Shown: in pieces, positions 23,717 to 35,960 of the stretch
How positions within the stretch are numbered: the stretch's first letter is position 1
How the letters are laid out: each line of letters opens with the position of its first letter
Position numbers and translations under genes: made by a program
NCBI RefSeq assembly: GCF_032062135.1
Contig: NC_092860.1
Span: 64,672,878-64,736,877 of the forward strand
Source: Pyxicephalus adspersus
Taxonomy: Eukaryota; Chordata; Amphibia; Anura; Pyxicephalidae
Direction: 5' to 3'
DNA: 64,000 bases
The notes under the pieces: generated by a model
The model's database searches: none
The model's input: only the letters and a program-made list of their open reading frames with translations
Told to the model about the DNA's origin: nothing

Positions 23717-24340
23717 TTTTTTTAAATATCTTTTTTATTGAAGGCAAGACAATAGAAAACAAATACAGTAAAAAAGAAAACAGTGCAAATAAGACATACT
23801 ATACAATCTAGAGAAACAGAGTGTATTGGGCCCCAAAAAGACCCTAACATAAAAAACATTACTGCAGACAGGAAATATATCCCGAAAAATTGTCTGTGTC
23901 CCGTAATTTTTTAATTTGATAAAATTGACCAAATATACATAGAAAAATTAGAAAAATAACCACATAACCAGGGGAAAAAACCAAGTCCCAAAAACTAAGG
24001 TATACCCTTGAACAATCAGTGGACTGTTCTCTCTGCCTTCCCAGAAATCGCTTTACAAAATAAAACATAAGAGAAAATAGGATTTTTAGATTCTTTCCCC
24101 CCGCAGAAAACCATTTGCCCTTACATCAAACAAATCTCTAACTAGTTGCTCCCAAAGCCCTCATATTATACTAGATCGTATGGCGAAAAGTTTCTATATT
24201 ATCCTGCAGCTGGATCAAAGGTAAAGAATGCTGTAAATATTGCATCCACTTGCAAAAAACTTTTGTGGGTGAGTGTCTAAGTGCTTGGTGGCCTCAGTTT
24301 TGTCAATAAACATGAGGGTTTGCAAATAATTTGTACATTG
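23717..24340 (-). mobile_element. LINE A 3' end (L1/Tx1-like), fragment 4
   Basis: The left edge reads on the minus strand as '...caataaaaaagatatttaaa', an A-rich LINE tail. The segment is separated from the next LINE A piece (27590-28189) by an unclassified repeat. Its assignment rests on that continuity and on similarity to the 3' edge of the LINE at 47581 ('aaatatttttattgaaat'). Confidence 0.6.
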
Positions 24341-27300
24341 TGCCTGATTCATCAATGAAATACGCGTAGGCTCGACGCGTGTATGTACATGGCGGTCAGC
24401 AAACTCTATTAGCGTGAGTCGGGCCCAAGTTCACCTGCCGGTTTTCTGCAAAGATGAGCAAAGATCTTGAATACGCCAATTAAGATGATTAATTTTCAGC
24501 TGCGCGATTCAGAAGGAGATGTTAACCTCAATGGTGAGGTGATAGCAATTGATTAGCGCACACCTGCGCCCTGTTCTGTGCGCATCTGCAGTCCATTTTA
24601 CTGGTCAGTTTGAATCTTTAATGCTTAATGTTTTTTTTTTTAGTAAGTGCTACTTTTTTATGTTACATTCTACTCAATCTCAAACTTGCTTCATTTATAG
24701 TTACATTTGTTGCACTTCTTGTTACTTTTTCTTTTGGTTGCAACACTGCAAACTAATTTCTATCAAGCTGGATATATACTAGGTGGCACTTTCAAATATG
24801 TCATCACACAATAGTATGAGTGTAAAAAAATATGTGAACAAACATTTGTGACCTGATAAAAATTTCATTCTCGTTTGACTTTAGAGAAATCAAATTATCC
24901 TTAGTAAATGATTATAGGCAAACATGGTATAATACATGTATTATAAGGTAAGGTAAGGTACATTTAGTGATTTCACTTGTGTGTGTATGTCAAATTACAT
25001 TTAAATGTATACAAATACATATGCATTTTCATTAGTACTATTTTACCTGGCGGGTGTGTGTGTGGCAGTTTCTGTAGTTTAGCAATTCTTCAGCAATGTG
25101 TTGTCATTTTTTCCACAAGTATTGAGTACAAATGTCTGCATGGTTTCCACACCAAACTCCTACTTGACCCCCCTCGTTGCCTTTGTCCCATTGTCACATA
25201 TTGGTATTTGAATGTATTATATACATAGACCTTTTCTGAATAATTTGTCATGATTTTCTTTCTTTTTTTTTTTAATAGTCAGACATTTGCACTTATGTTG
25301 ATTTGTCCCCACACAACTCCTCTGTTCATTTGTAGTTGTGTTATAGGTTTGTTGTCATTGTGCTGTGCTGCCTGATCTTAGCACTATTGTATACAAGCAC
25401 ACTTCCACTTGCTGTCCAAACTGGTTGTCAATTAGTTGTCCAGCTGAGTTGCATACTCATTCTAACACACCTGATGGTGATGGAAGGAGGTCCAGGTTGC
25501 CAAGCACAACATCAAAGCACATTGATTGCCAAGATCACAAGCAGGGTCAGGCACTCTTAGAAATGAACAGATGTGTTGTTACTTAACTTAATGCTGATAA
25601 ATAGTGGAGTGTATGCATTATTTAGGTGTTTACACAAAACAAATAGTACTGGTATATCAAACTTCCAAGGCCAAATCCACTTTGTGCCAAACATTTTCTT
25701 GCTTTTCCATCCCTTCAGGGTGTTTTTGCAGATTTGAATGGCATTTTAGATCTTGGCCCACTATATATATTTACTTAAGCTATGTACACACGTCAAATTT
25801 TTCTTGCCTGATAATCGGCATCGGCCGGATATCGGGCGAGAATCTGGCGTGGGTACAGCCCACGTTGTTCATCCTCCGTGGATCCGTCCTGGCGGATCCA
25901 CGAATGATGAACAACGAGCGATCCTAATGCAAGGGAAGGGGGAGAGTGCGCAGCAGGGTGCCGCTCCGTCGCTCTCCCCCTCCCCTCTCCATAGAGCAGA
26001 ACGGTGCTGTATGTACAGCACTCGTTCATGCATCTTGCGGTTCTTATCGTTGGAAATGCTCGTGAAAGATCCTTTCCAACAACAAGAATTGCATGTGTGT
26101 ATGCGGCTTTACACATCTTAGCTTGGTAGTGGAAGCACATAAAGGTGGATTCCTTCTTTTAACCAGAAGCAATATCCTCCATGAATGCTGCTTGTAGCCA
26201 AGCCCATGCTATCAGAAATCATATGAAGAAACAGGCAATCTTTTCAATGTAAAGCAATATGGTCCAAAAAGCTCTATTTGCCTACTTCTTCCTATACAAA
26301 GAAAAGAGAAATTATATGTACACACATCTAAATGCATACATACATGTTTTGCTTTATGTGCACTCATATCTATACATACATGCATGCATGAGTGCACATA
26401 AAGCAAAACAAGCAATATACACAAAAATACAAACTTACCTGAATGAGGACTGTGCAAAAGTGCGGTGAATTTTTAAACTGATAAAACAGTTCAGGAGCAC
26501 ATAGCGGGTCCGCCGTAGCACACAACTATGAGCTACACACTCCTGAAGTTTGGCGCACAACTATGCACATCAAACAACTGAGTTTTAACAAGACAATTGT
26601 GCTGTTTTTAGCCTTACAAATAATTCAGAGAAAGGAACAGCTTAAAAACAATCACAATTGTATTTTTAAACTGTGTGTCCTGGGAGATTGGAAAGGAGAT
26701 CACATAACAATAAACCCCCAAAAAACAAACAACAACATTTTACCAACAGCTTTATTCAAAGGAAACATTTGCTAAAAGGTCACAATAAAATATAAAAACA
26801 CATTAAAACCAAAAAAAGCACACCACTAAAATTTACACTAAATGACACAAAATTTAAAAGAACAAACAAAACACATGTAAACCCACACTTCCATGTAAAG
26901 CCAAGTTAGTTCAAAAATGGCCCAACAAATATTGCATTCAAAAAATACTTACCAAACCAATATGCACTTTTGGCCTATCAATGATGGCCACAAACACAAT
27001 AACATAGCATTAACATTGACTTCAAAATTGCAAAATGGACATTAAAACATTCAAAGTAAAAAACAATTAAAAAGAAGCTATTGTGCTAATTGGTAAGCAA
27101 AGTATCAAATGCAGCAACATAGATTAATTAGGATAACACACAAAACAACAGCCCCTCAAAAGGAAGGAAGGAAGGAAAAAAAAAGAAAAAAGCAAGTTAA
27201 ACCACACCCTCATACATGCTCAAATTTAAGCACACAGGTGATAGAAATTCAAAATTGGCTGTTTGTTTTTTTTTGCAATTGGACATTTCATTATCATTGA

Positions 27301-27392
27301 TTGATATGATCCTTTAGATTTGTACCCCAGTAAACAGATATTCTATTAAATAAAAAAATAAAATAAAGCTGGGGAAGATTTAATGTTAAAAG

Positions 27393-27434
<42 letters not shown>

Positions 27435-27471
27435 ATTTAGATACATATATATTTTTATCCTACAATAATTT

Positions 27472-27560
<89 letters not shown>
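24341..27560 (+). mobile_element. Unclassified repeat family B, long copy 1
   Basis: From 24341 ('tgcctgattcatcaatgaaa') to at least 27020 the sequence matches, in reverse orientation, 38560-41717. Shared landmarks include 'gcgcacacctgc', 'gcatatgtatttgtatac' in the inverted copy, 'ccagctgagttgcatactc' and 'gtaaacccacacttccatg'. The right end is unclear because the segment runs into (TA)n. It contains a nested MITE (25779-26107). Frames inside are short and show no domain, so I assign no superfamily. Confidence 0.7.
25779..26107. mobile_element. MITE family C, copy 2 (TTAA target)
   Basis: The ends 'gctatgtacacacgtcaaa' and 'gcatgtgtgtatgcggc' are inverted repeats, flanked by ttaa (25775-25778) and ttta (26108-26111). 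The interior matches 5019-5261. It has about 85 extra bases, which include a hairpin (about 25863-25915: 'gttgttcat...cgtggatccg' against 'cggatccacg...atgaacaac'). Confidence 0.85.

Positions 27561-27561
<1 letters not shown>
27400..27561. repeat. (TA)n simple repeats
   Basis: Runs of alternating TA at about 27400-27425 and 27474-27561 are separated by AT-rich sequence. They obscure the junction between repeat B and LINE A. Confidence 0.95.
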
Positions 27562-27564
<3 letters not shown>

Positions 27565-27589
27565 CGAATGCGCGACTGAGCCTCTGATT

Positions 27590-28189
27590 TTGCTTGGTGA
27601 ATCATTGCGTCAATGTGGGAGGTTGGGGTTCCATCCATTGTTTCAATATAGCTTTTTTAGCTCCCAGCAAACAAGGATGATCAAATTTAGATAAACCAGA
27701 AGCAAAACCAGAGCAGGGTTCTCTGTGAAAGAGCACCAAATGAGGTGTGAAAGAATGGGCATGTCCAGTAACCCGGGCAATAATTCAAAAAACTGGTTTC
27801 CAAAAGGCACTAATTGCCTGGCAATCCCATAACAAGTGTTCTAAAGGAGCCAGTGGAAAAGCACACTTAGGGCAAGCCACTATCCTCTGAGCCACCACAC
27901 TAGTACGAAACTGCAGATTGAACTCATAATACGCTCTATGGATAATTTTAAATTGCAGTTCTCGCCACACCCCACTAACAATAGATTTCCTGACAATGGA
28001 CCAGCTAGCCTCTAAGAGTTCCAACATATCAGAGTATGGGCACCGTAAGTAATCAGCCCATTTGGCCACGAAAGATAGCTTTGGTTCCACCCCTGTAGAG
28101 GCTTCCAACAGTAATGGATAGATATATAATATTGAATGTCGAGATGTAGGCGGGCCCAGCATTCAACCTAAAGTAAGAGGTATAGGCGG
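27590..28189 (-). pseudogene. LINE A ORF2 C-terminal segment, fragment 3
   Basis: The minus-strand frame 27785-28162 contains 'LLWDCQAISAFW', the C-terminal pattern (H..WDC....FW) of L1/Tx1-like ORF2 proteins, after a Cys motif 'CPKC'. In the coding sense it follows the fragment at 35019-35960, from which it is separated by an inserted retrovirus-like element. Confidence 0.85.
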
Positions 28190-28571
28190 TGAAATGATCT
28201 GCTTCTACTTCTAGTTCCTCGAATGCACCCTGACTTCTCCTTCACCCACAGAGACAGACGTCTGGAGAGATATCCCAATAACACAGACGAACAGTATGGT
28301 CTAAGGAATATTCTCTGACCTTTATTTGACAAAGCGGTTTTTTTTTATACACATAGGTATACAAAGGGGGTTGTTATTTACGTACAGCTATTTAAGTTTT
28401 GGCCATATATAATGTTATTTGATACATTGCAAGGCATGCAAGGCATTCCAAAGAATTTTCACCATCTGGTTACTGAGTAGACAGAAAAAGAAATACAACT
28501 CCTTATACAAGTATATGGCTCACATTAGCTCTAGCTATACAGTCCTTAAACAATACTTATTTAACCCTTCA
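28190..28571 (-). repeat. ERV 3' LTR
   Basis: 382 bp, TG...CA on the plus strand. It matches 34648-35018 throughout, with small length differences in a T run and one ~8-base indel. The minus-strand AATAAA-like signal ('tttattt' on the plus strand) lies near the middle. Confidence 0.95.
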
Positions 28572-28597
28572 ATCCCCTCTTAAGTCATGAACATGAC

Positions 28598-30119
28598 TTA
28601 TTTTCTTTCTAACATAGAGAGGTAAATAGCATATTTTTGTCCAGGATCTGTGGGCTTTGGACACATAGCGCGGAATGTTCGTATAAGGGAAGGGATACAT
28701 TGGATACAACAACATAAAATAATCAAGGAAGCAATTATAATTACAATACTGATAAATAATGTTCTTAACCAACTCAGGTCCGGCAGCCAGCTCAATAACC
28801 AGTCCAGCCAGGAGGATGAACCAACATCCTCCTTGATATTATTAGGAATTTCATGTAACGCTTGAATATGGGAGTGGATTGATCTGGATTGGTCAGATAA
28901 ATTAAAAAACACATTCCTTTAAAATCCTGACACCCTACGTTATGTTTAAGTAACAAATAATCAACAGCAAATCTAGTTTCTAGCACTGCTCCTCTTACTC
29001 CTTGTAGATCTAAAAGCATGTTTAATAAGGCGGTAGAAGTATGATTCAGAGATTTAGCCACGTCACATGCAATAGAATTTATAGTACTAGTATTATATAT
29101 AGCCAGTCTAGACACTCCCAATATAGAGGCCCCCAAACTTGTATATTCTGCACGGCTGAGAAGGGGTAGAGTAGAGTCACAGTTTTCTGAAAAAGTCTTG
29201 GTAATGCTATGTTAACGCCGATCTTTGGGTTCTCCTGATAGGGGGTTGACTCGGAAGGGTCAAAGTCAGCCTGGATAATGCACAGGGACCTGAAATAACA
29301 TTGGCAGGAATATAATTGTAAGTGCTGTTACCACATGACAAAAACCATCCCTTAGGGAGCATTATATTGTAGATAAAACGGGGAGTCACAATGGTCTTAT
29401 TACATCTCATGGAATTATCCAGGGAGCTAACAATCCTACCATTCTTTTTACAGGTGTCATTAATATAATCATTACACTAGGTAATCCTTTCTTTATATCT
29501 CTATCATCACAATGTAAGGTCATATCCTGAGAAAAGGTAAAACAGGTCTCTGCTGCAGTCACATTAACAGTAGTTATTCTAATATTATCCCTGCTATATC
29601 CTAATTTCTGACATTCCCCACAGAAGTCATACAAGGGAATAAAAGATTGTGTATTTTTAGTAGTAGTTATTTTAATATTATCCCTGCTATATCCTAATTT
29701 CTGACATTCCCCACAGAAGTCATACAAGGGAATAAAAGTGTATTTTTAGTCGTCGACCAGACTTCAAGAAGGGATTCATCGGGTGTAGGCACAGCAACAA
29801 CACATGTTTTTATAAGGTCCCGTAGGCTCTGTAGGTCTTCAAGGCACAATGAGCTAACACTTAGGGCATTTGCCATCCTGACTGTACTATTCTGTTCAGA
29901 ATGAAAGGGGTCGGGAGCAAAGGGATCTTACTCCTGAGCTCTTTTGGATACTGACTGACTATTCTGTGCACTGCATAAGAAACTCATCTCCTCTGAATGA
30001 TAGATACAAGTAGTAATAACCCAGACAGGCAGGAAAACACAAAGATTATTAATTATCAACAGACAAACAAATCTCCCAGAATATTGTGGGGTCATCATCT
30101 TCAGCCTGTGGCAAGGCAC
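28598..30119 (-). pseudogene. ERV envelope gene, broken
   Basis: Fragments in order on the minus strand: an overlapping start with a hydrophobic leader (29928-30119), surface-subunit pieces (29694-29876, 29407-29727, 29207-29410), a dibasic processing-like site ('RRTQR' near 29225) and a transmembrane-subunit ectodomain (28792-29136). The ectodomain has the 'LETR.AVDYLLL' region followed by a C-x6-C motif. A membrane span with a Cys-rich cytoplasmic edge follows (28598-28912, 'IVIIIASLIILCCC'). Frames break several times, including right after the C-x6-C motif. A stretch of about 100 bases in the surface region is tandemly duplicated (about 29573-29740). This arrangement is typical of gamma/epsilon-type envelopes, and the gene cannot encode an intact protein. 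Confidence 0.9.
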
Positions 30120-31311
30120 TTTTCAGGGAGACTCCTTCTGAGTTCCCCTCTTTGTTCAGGGATTTCAAACCTGCTTCACCCTCTTTGTCTCTGTTGGACA
30201 CCGGAGAAGAAGCCTCAGGGACCCTTTTCACTCTGCTAGCGTGAATCCAGATTGGAGCCTCTTCTGTGATAATTGCTGTTCTGGTGACTGCTACCACTCG
30301 GGTGGGTGGTCTAAACGGGAACTCAGTCTGTTTTCGTCCTTTTGCCAGGCGCTGGACTATCACCACGTCTCCTGGTTGGAAAGGATGCGTAGGTTCCTGT
30401 AGAGAGAAAGCAGAGGCACGAGCAACATCTTTTTCAACTTGATCTAAAGTTTCTACAAGTTTCCTCACATATTCTGCCTGTACTACTTCTAGATCCCCTT
30501 TTTCTATCACGGGGGCCTTTGGACCCCAAGGGGTGGGGAAGGGTCTTCCCATTAAGACCTCAAATGGTGAGTAACCAGTATTCTTATTAGGCTGCATCCT
30601 AATTTCTGCTAGGGCTACAGGCAAAAACTTTTTCTAATTAGTGAACGTGCCTCCAGTAATTTTCCTTTTTTTTTCTTCCTTAATTGTTCTATTCATCCTT
30701 TCTACTACCCCAGAACTCTGAGGGTGGTAAGGGAGGTGGAACTCACAGTCAATCCTAAGGGCTTTGGAAAGCTCCTTACATACCCTGGACGCAAAAGCTG
30801 GGCCATTGTCTGAGTTAATTTGAACAGGACATCACCATCTGAGGATAATCTCTTGTAACAAAATCTTTACCACTATTTGTGTGGTTTCATTGGCAGTAGG
30901 AAAAACCTCCGGCCATCTAGAGAACATATCAACAATCACAAGGGCATGCTCCTGCTTTCTTCCTGTCTTTGGAATATGGGTAAAGTCAATTTGTAAGTGA
31001 GTGAATGGCGAAGTCGGGTAATTCAGATGCTGATGTTGAGCCTTCTTTGCGTTATTTGAGTTGTTTCTGAGACATATAATACATCGTGAAACATAGGGTT
31101 GTACCTTTGATCTAAGGCTTGGTATAAAAAAATCTCTCCTAATGAGGTCAGTGGTTGCCTGTGCTCCCCTATGGCCAAGGCCATGATATTGTGCAATTAA
31201 AATTGGGGCGCTTGCAACTGGAATACATGGTTTCCCCTCTTTGCAGAGCAACTGGAATACATGGTTTCCCCTCTTTGCAGATAAGACCCGTATCAGGGTC
31301 TTGTACTGCAC
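30049..31311 (-). pseudogene. ERV integrase, broken
   Basis: The zinc-binding HHCC region is at the start ('HGLGHRGAQATTDLIRRDF', then 'CIICL'). The catalytic core has 'LQIDFTHIP' and 'ALVIVDMFSRWPEVF' (first Asp), a second Asp near 30810 ('NSDNGPAF'), and a Glu region ('[12 protein letters not shown]', about 30675). A C-terminal SH3-like part follows (30049-30624; 'PGDVVIVQRLAKGRKQTEF'). A frame change near 30832 and a stop near 30640 break it. The role would be insertion of viral DNA into the host chromosome. The C-terminus overlaps the start of env in another frame, as in many gamma-type viruses. Confidence 0.9.
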
Positions 31312-32071
31312 CTACCGACTGCCATTCTAACTTGTCACTACTTGTAGCCAAATCCTGGAGGCTTAGCAATAAATTGTCGGTAAGGGTAAATTCTGGAACT
31401 AGGGAGGGCATTTGAACTGTTGCTGCCTGTCTAATAGCTGCCTCCTTTGCTGCCTTGTCAGCTAGGGCATTCCCTTTAGCTATGTCCGTTTGGAGGCCAG
31501 TATGTGCTTTACAATGGATAATAGCGACTTTGCTTGGTAATTGGATGGTGGCTAGGAGATCGTGTACTAGGGTGGAATGTGAGATTTGCTTCCCATCTGC
31601 AGCTTTGAAGCCTCTTCTCTGCCAGATTACCCCATGATCATGTACAACCATAAAGGCATATTTGCAATCAGTGTATATATTTACATCTCTTCCCTCAAAA
31701 AGACAACAAGCTCTAGTAAGGGCAATCAGTTCAGCTGCTTGGGCTGACTGAAAAGGTATAGGATTGGATTCTAGAATAACATCAGGGAGTTGAACCACAG
31801 CGTATCCCGCATGATACATGTTGTCATTAGGGCGGGAACAGGATCCATCCACAAAAATATCAGGTGCTCCTTCAATGGGTGTGGACTGTAAGTCAGGTCT
31901 AGGTGAGGTGTGTTCATGTATGAGTTCAGTACATTCGTGGGGAGGAGGCAAATCTTCCTGCTCTCCCTTATATCCAAGTAGGGCATTTAGTATAGCCATT
32001 GGACTGAATGTGGGTGCTGAGTATTCAATATGAAGTTGAGGATTTAGATAACAGCAAAACTTCATATCCAC
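31169..32071 (-). pseudogene. ERV RNase H domain and connection
   Basis: The frame shows the RNase H catalytic set in order: 'DIFVDGSCS' (Asp), 'AAELIALTRA' (Glu), 'NIYTDCKYAFMVV' (Asp) and 'NALADKAAKEA' (Asp). The domain would degrade the RNA strand during reverse transcription. The end of the frame contains a ~40-bp tandem duplication ('CKEGKPCIPVA' encoded twice, about 31205-31285), which shifts the junction into the integrase. Confidence 0.9.
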
Positions 32072-32158
32072 TCAGTCCTTATGCTGACATATGTTGTGTA
32101 TGTATGTTTTTTAATAGGGCCTGAACATTTTGTGAGGGATGCAGAGTGGTAGGATGAC

Positions 32159-33198
32159 TTAGGGTGATAGGTGTGGCCATCTCAGCGACCATGGCACAGG
32201 CTGCCAAACTCCTGAGACATGCAGGCATGCCCTGAACCTGTACCGGAACCACTTTTGAGAAAAAGCAACAGGGCGAAATTTGCCTCCATGTTCTTGCGCC
32301 AGGACTCCTGCCATGGTTTTACCATTGTCCCTGGCAAATAAGTGAAACATCACGCCATAGTCAGGTAGGCCCAAGCCAGGACTTGAAACCATTGCACATT
32401 TTAAATGACTAAAAGCTTGTAACATTTCATCAGATCATTTAATGAAATCAGGCATATCAGTCTTAGTGGCTTGTCTCAGAATATTGTCATAGTAGGAACA
32501 ATCAGCTATCCATTGGCGGCAGTAACCAATCATGCCAAGAAAGGTTAGCATATCTTTCTTGGTTTGTGGGCGAGGCAGACCCAACACAGCAGTAGTTCTG
32601 GCATGGCTGATTTTCCTCTCACGTTTACTGAGAACAAAACCCAAATAATCAACACTTTCCGTACACCATTGTAATTTTTTCCTTGAAACTTTGTGACCAC
32701 ATTCACATAACCACAGTAATAAACTAACACAGTCTGCCTGGCAGGCCTCCTGAGTAGAACTACATATGAGGAGATCGTCCACATATTGTAGAAGGACAGA
32801 ACCATGAGGGGCAGTCCAAGGGCGCAGTGTAGTTTGGAGGACAATGGAGTAGATTACCGGGGAGTCTACATAACCCTGAGGCATTCTACACCAAGTATAC
32901 TGGCGATGTTTAAATGTGAAGGCAAAGAGTGGCCGTGTCTCCTTGTGAACTGGGAGAGAAAAAAATGCATTCTTTAAATCAATAACAGAGAAAAACTCTG
33001 CATGGGCAGGAAAAGCTGTGATAGCAGAGATGGCACGTCTGGAACCACAGGGACTATGGGTATGATCTGAGCATTTACTGCTCTAAGATCCTGGACAAAC
33101 CTAAAGGTATTGTCAGCCTTTCTCACTGGGTTGATAGGTGTATTATAGGAGGAGATAGTTTCCTCAATAAACCCTGCCCCTAGTAATTCCATCAACAT
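32159..33198 (-). pseudogene. ERV reverse transcriptase, broken
   Basis: Palm and fingers pieces: 32974-33198 with 'NPVRKADNTFRFVQDLRAVN'; 32435-32884 with 'MPQGYVDSP' and the catalytic 'YVDDLLI' box, then 'KLQWCTESVDYLGFVLS'; and 32159-32425 with the connection-like 'GKTMAGVLAQEH'. Frame breaks lie between 32884 and 32974 and near 32430. It is similar in type to gamma/epsilon-retrovirus polymerases. Confidence 0.9.
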
Positions 33199-33728
33199 AG
33201 GCTCAATTCCCTTTTTTTTTTCTGGGGAAAGGGGGTATTGTTTAATGTAGTGCCGGGCTTAAGCATTGCCTTATATGGTGTACAAGAGATTGGGCCAACA
33301 TCCTGGTCAGTGGTTGCCCAAACCTCAGGAGGGACTTGATCAAGTAGCGGGTCCTGTGGTTGGCATTTTATATATAGAAAGCAATTACCATTTGGTACAT
33401 GGATGGGCATGACTGAGGATGTGACATGTAGGGGTCCCGTCTTACTAATCCCCAACTGCAACCTCAATAGAACAAACAAATCTCTCCCTAATAAATTCAC
33501 TGGACAATTTGGGATAACTCTGAATCGATGCATGAACAGTGATTGGTGGTTATGAGGATGTTGGATAGAGAGAGGAAGGGTTTTATAAGATCTTGTGAGT
33601 ATCCTGGTAATTCCCATAGAGGGCTCAGCATTCTCTCTTGGACCACTATAATAATCCCCACATAAAGTACTACTAGTAGCACCAGAATCTACAAGAAAAG
33701 GGAGAGAACGTCCCTCTATATTTAACAC
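33192..33728 (-). pseudogene. ERV aspartic protease region
   Basis: The frame begins with the aspartic protease active-site motif 'FLVDSGATSSTL' and continues through 'NLLGRDLFV', which matches the C-terminal LLGRD motif of retroviral proteases. The frame upstream (33673-34050) overlaps it in a different phase. The rest of the 178-codon frame leads toward the reverse transcriptase. Confidence 0.85.
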
Positions 33729-34050
33729 AATCAGTGTCTCCTAAACATAACCCCTTAATCATGTCCATATGGAAGGTGTCATTAGCTCCTTCCTGAGGGA
33801 ACGAATTTACACTCTTCATCCCCTCTGTCCATTCTGCCATATTATCCACCCAGGGAATAACTAAATAGTAATCAGTCCCACAGACCCGAGCTACATAGTA
33901 CTTACATGTTTCTCCTACATACGGAGGGGGTGGAGGGACCTTTCCTTGTTTTGCACCCATTTCTTGTAACTTAATTGAGACAGAAGCAGAGCTGAACTCT
34001 TCCCAGGACTGGCTGTACTGAACCGTAAAGGCTCCGTCAATTCCTGTCAA
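33673..34050 (-). pseudogene. Unrecognised frame at the ERV gag position
   Basis: 125 codons between the leader and the protease. It has a proline run ('PPPPPYVG'), which could be a late-domain-like stretch, and 'IPWVDNMAEWTEG'. I see neither a capsid major-homology region nor a Cys-His zinc knuckle. It could be what remains after deletion of most of gag. 34051-34647 is leader sequence with no coding features. Confidence 0.4.
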
Positions 34051-34647
34051 CTGGGTACAGAGGACTTATGTCTATGCTCAAATTCTTTCTCAACTACCTG
34101 TTTGTATTATCCCTTAAAACCGTCACTTGCGTTCACCAGTTTCTGGGTCAGCGGGTTTCCCCTCGCCAGAGTGGTGGGGCGTCCCACGGTTCTCCAGGAC
34201 ACACACACAATAAAGTTAGTACAATTTTCACAGTATCATTTGCTGCTTACCTTCAGCACAAAATACAATTACTTAATACTTCATAACATGATAACAAAAG
34301 AGAACATAAGAAAGCGACAGATAAGCGATAGAAATTGGCTGACAAGAGAAACCAGGGTGCAGACAATAGTTAAATTCTTCCCCAAATAATTCCTCTTTTA
34401 ATATTCTGCCCTAATGAATTTGTCTTTTAAATTCTTCCCTAAAGAATTCCTCTATTAAGACTTGGCCAGTAGTTTATTTAATTCTGGGGACTTCTAAAAT
34501 AAGTTCACAGTTTAAAGTCTATCTTCCCTAAAGATAGATACTTTCCCTTTCAGTCTATTCTAAGTGGATTCAGGATAGAAGCAACGGAGAGTCTCGGAAA
34601 GGATTGGAATTCCCCTAAGCCTCAAGGCAGGCACTTTCCGTACTCAC

Positions 34648-35018
34648 TGAAAGGATCTGCTTCTACCTCTAGTTCCTCGAATGCACCCTGACTTCTCCTT
34701 CACCCACAGATACAGACATCTGGAGAGATATCCCAATAACACACATGCACAGTATGGTCTTAGGAATATTCTCTGACCTTTATTTGACAAGGCGGTCTTT
34801 TTATACACATAGGTATACAAAGGGGGTTGTTATTTACGTACAGCTATTTAAGTTTTGGCCATATATAGTGTTATTTGATACATTGCAAGGCATACAAGGC
34901 ATTCCAAAGAAATTTCACCATCTGGGTACAGAAAAAGAAATACAACTCCTTATCCAAGTATATGGCTCACATTAGCTCTAGCTATACAGTCCTTAAACAA
35001 TACTTATTTAACCCTTCA
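34648..35018 (-). repeat. ERV 5' LTR
   Basis: 371 bp, TG...CA on the plus strand, matching 28190-28571. On the minus strand the next bases are 'gtgagtacggaaagtgcc', which do not start with the TGG usual for a tRNA primer-binding site. Confidence 0.95.
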
Positions 35019-35960
35019 GGCGGTATGGTATAAGTGCCTCGCTGAGGGAAAAAAACGGACTTGACCTGTAAATAGTACAGAAAGTGTTGGGAGGGGAGGG
35101 CAAACTTAGCCCTAAGGATATTAAACGATAATAAACAGTTGGTGTCATCCAGCAAATCATTCAATTTTTCAATACCTCGCCTTGCCCATAATTTATAGGC
35201 GTTGTATTGCAATCCCTTACAGAAGCTAGGTGACGAATATAATGGTGTCATCGCGGTAAAGCTTTGGCAGTAGCCACACAGCTTTTTTGTCTCTCGCCAT
35301 GCCAGCCAAGTGTCCCTTAGAAGCACATTGCATGGTATACTAGCATATGGGGCATTGAGTAAACCAAGCAATGACCAAGGTTTCACCAGTAAAGATTCCA
35401 GAATAACCACTGCATAAAAAGATGTGTGATGCCACCAGTCCTTCACATAGCGAAGCAAACAGGCTAAGTTGTATTTGCGTATGTCTGGGAAGCCCATACC
35501 AAGACTTTGTTTAGACTGAACCAATTTGAATCGAGCAATCCAAGGAGTCTTGCCTTGCCAAAGGAAGGCTGTAAAAGCAGTGTTCAATTTCTGAATATCA
35601 GAATGCCTCAGCAGAAAGGATAGTGTTTGCATGGGATATAATAGGCGTGCAAAGCTAATCATTTTAAGTAAGTGACACCCTCCCATTAGTGAGGGTAGGG
35701 ATTTCCAGATTTGTAATTCCGCCAGGATCTTATTAATAATAGGGGTATAATTTAACTTGTACATATCAGGAACCACCATGGTGACCTGAACTCCCAGATA
35801 AGTAAAAGCATGTTTGACTAATTTCCAACCCAAATGACGTATAACTGACAATAGTTCCACAGGTACCTTAGGATGCAAATATAACGATTCACTTTTATTA
35901 TAGTTTATACGGAAGCCAGCAAAAGATTCAAAAAACTGTATGTGTTGCAATAATATAGGC
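35019..35960 (-). pseudogene. LINE A ORF2 middle segment, fragment 2
   Basis: A 322-codon minus-strand frame (34982-35950) covers the region after the RT catalytic core of an L1/Tx1-like ORF2. It has 'FAGFRINYNKSESL' (the 'G..IN..KSE' motif), 'FTYLGVQV' and 'AFLWQGKTPWIA'. It is bounded by a hAT MITE on one side and the retrovirus on the other, and its sense continues in 36232-38323 and 27590-28189. Confidence 0.9.

Larger units (their letters stand above)
28190..35018 (-). mobile_element. Endogenous retrovirus, minus strand, two LTRs
   Basis: Two direct LTRs (28190-28571 and 34648-35018), both with TG...CA ends, are flanked by a 5-bp duplication ggcgg (28185-28189 and 35019-35023). The insertion interrupts LINE A ORF2. 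On the minus strand the order is LTR, short leader, a protein of unclear nature at the gag position, protease, reverse transcriptase, RNase H, integrase, envelope, polypurine tract ('aagaggggat' next to the 3' LTR), LTR. Polymerase and envelope features are those of gamma/epsilon-like (class I) retroviruses. The space between 5' LTR and protease (about 0.9 kb) is too short for a full gag, and every gene has stops or frame breaks, so the copy is inactive. Confidence 0.95.
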
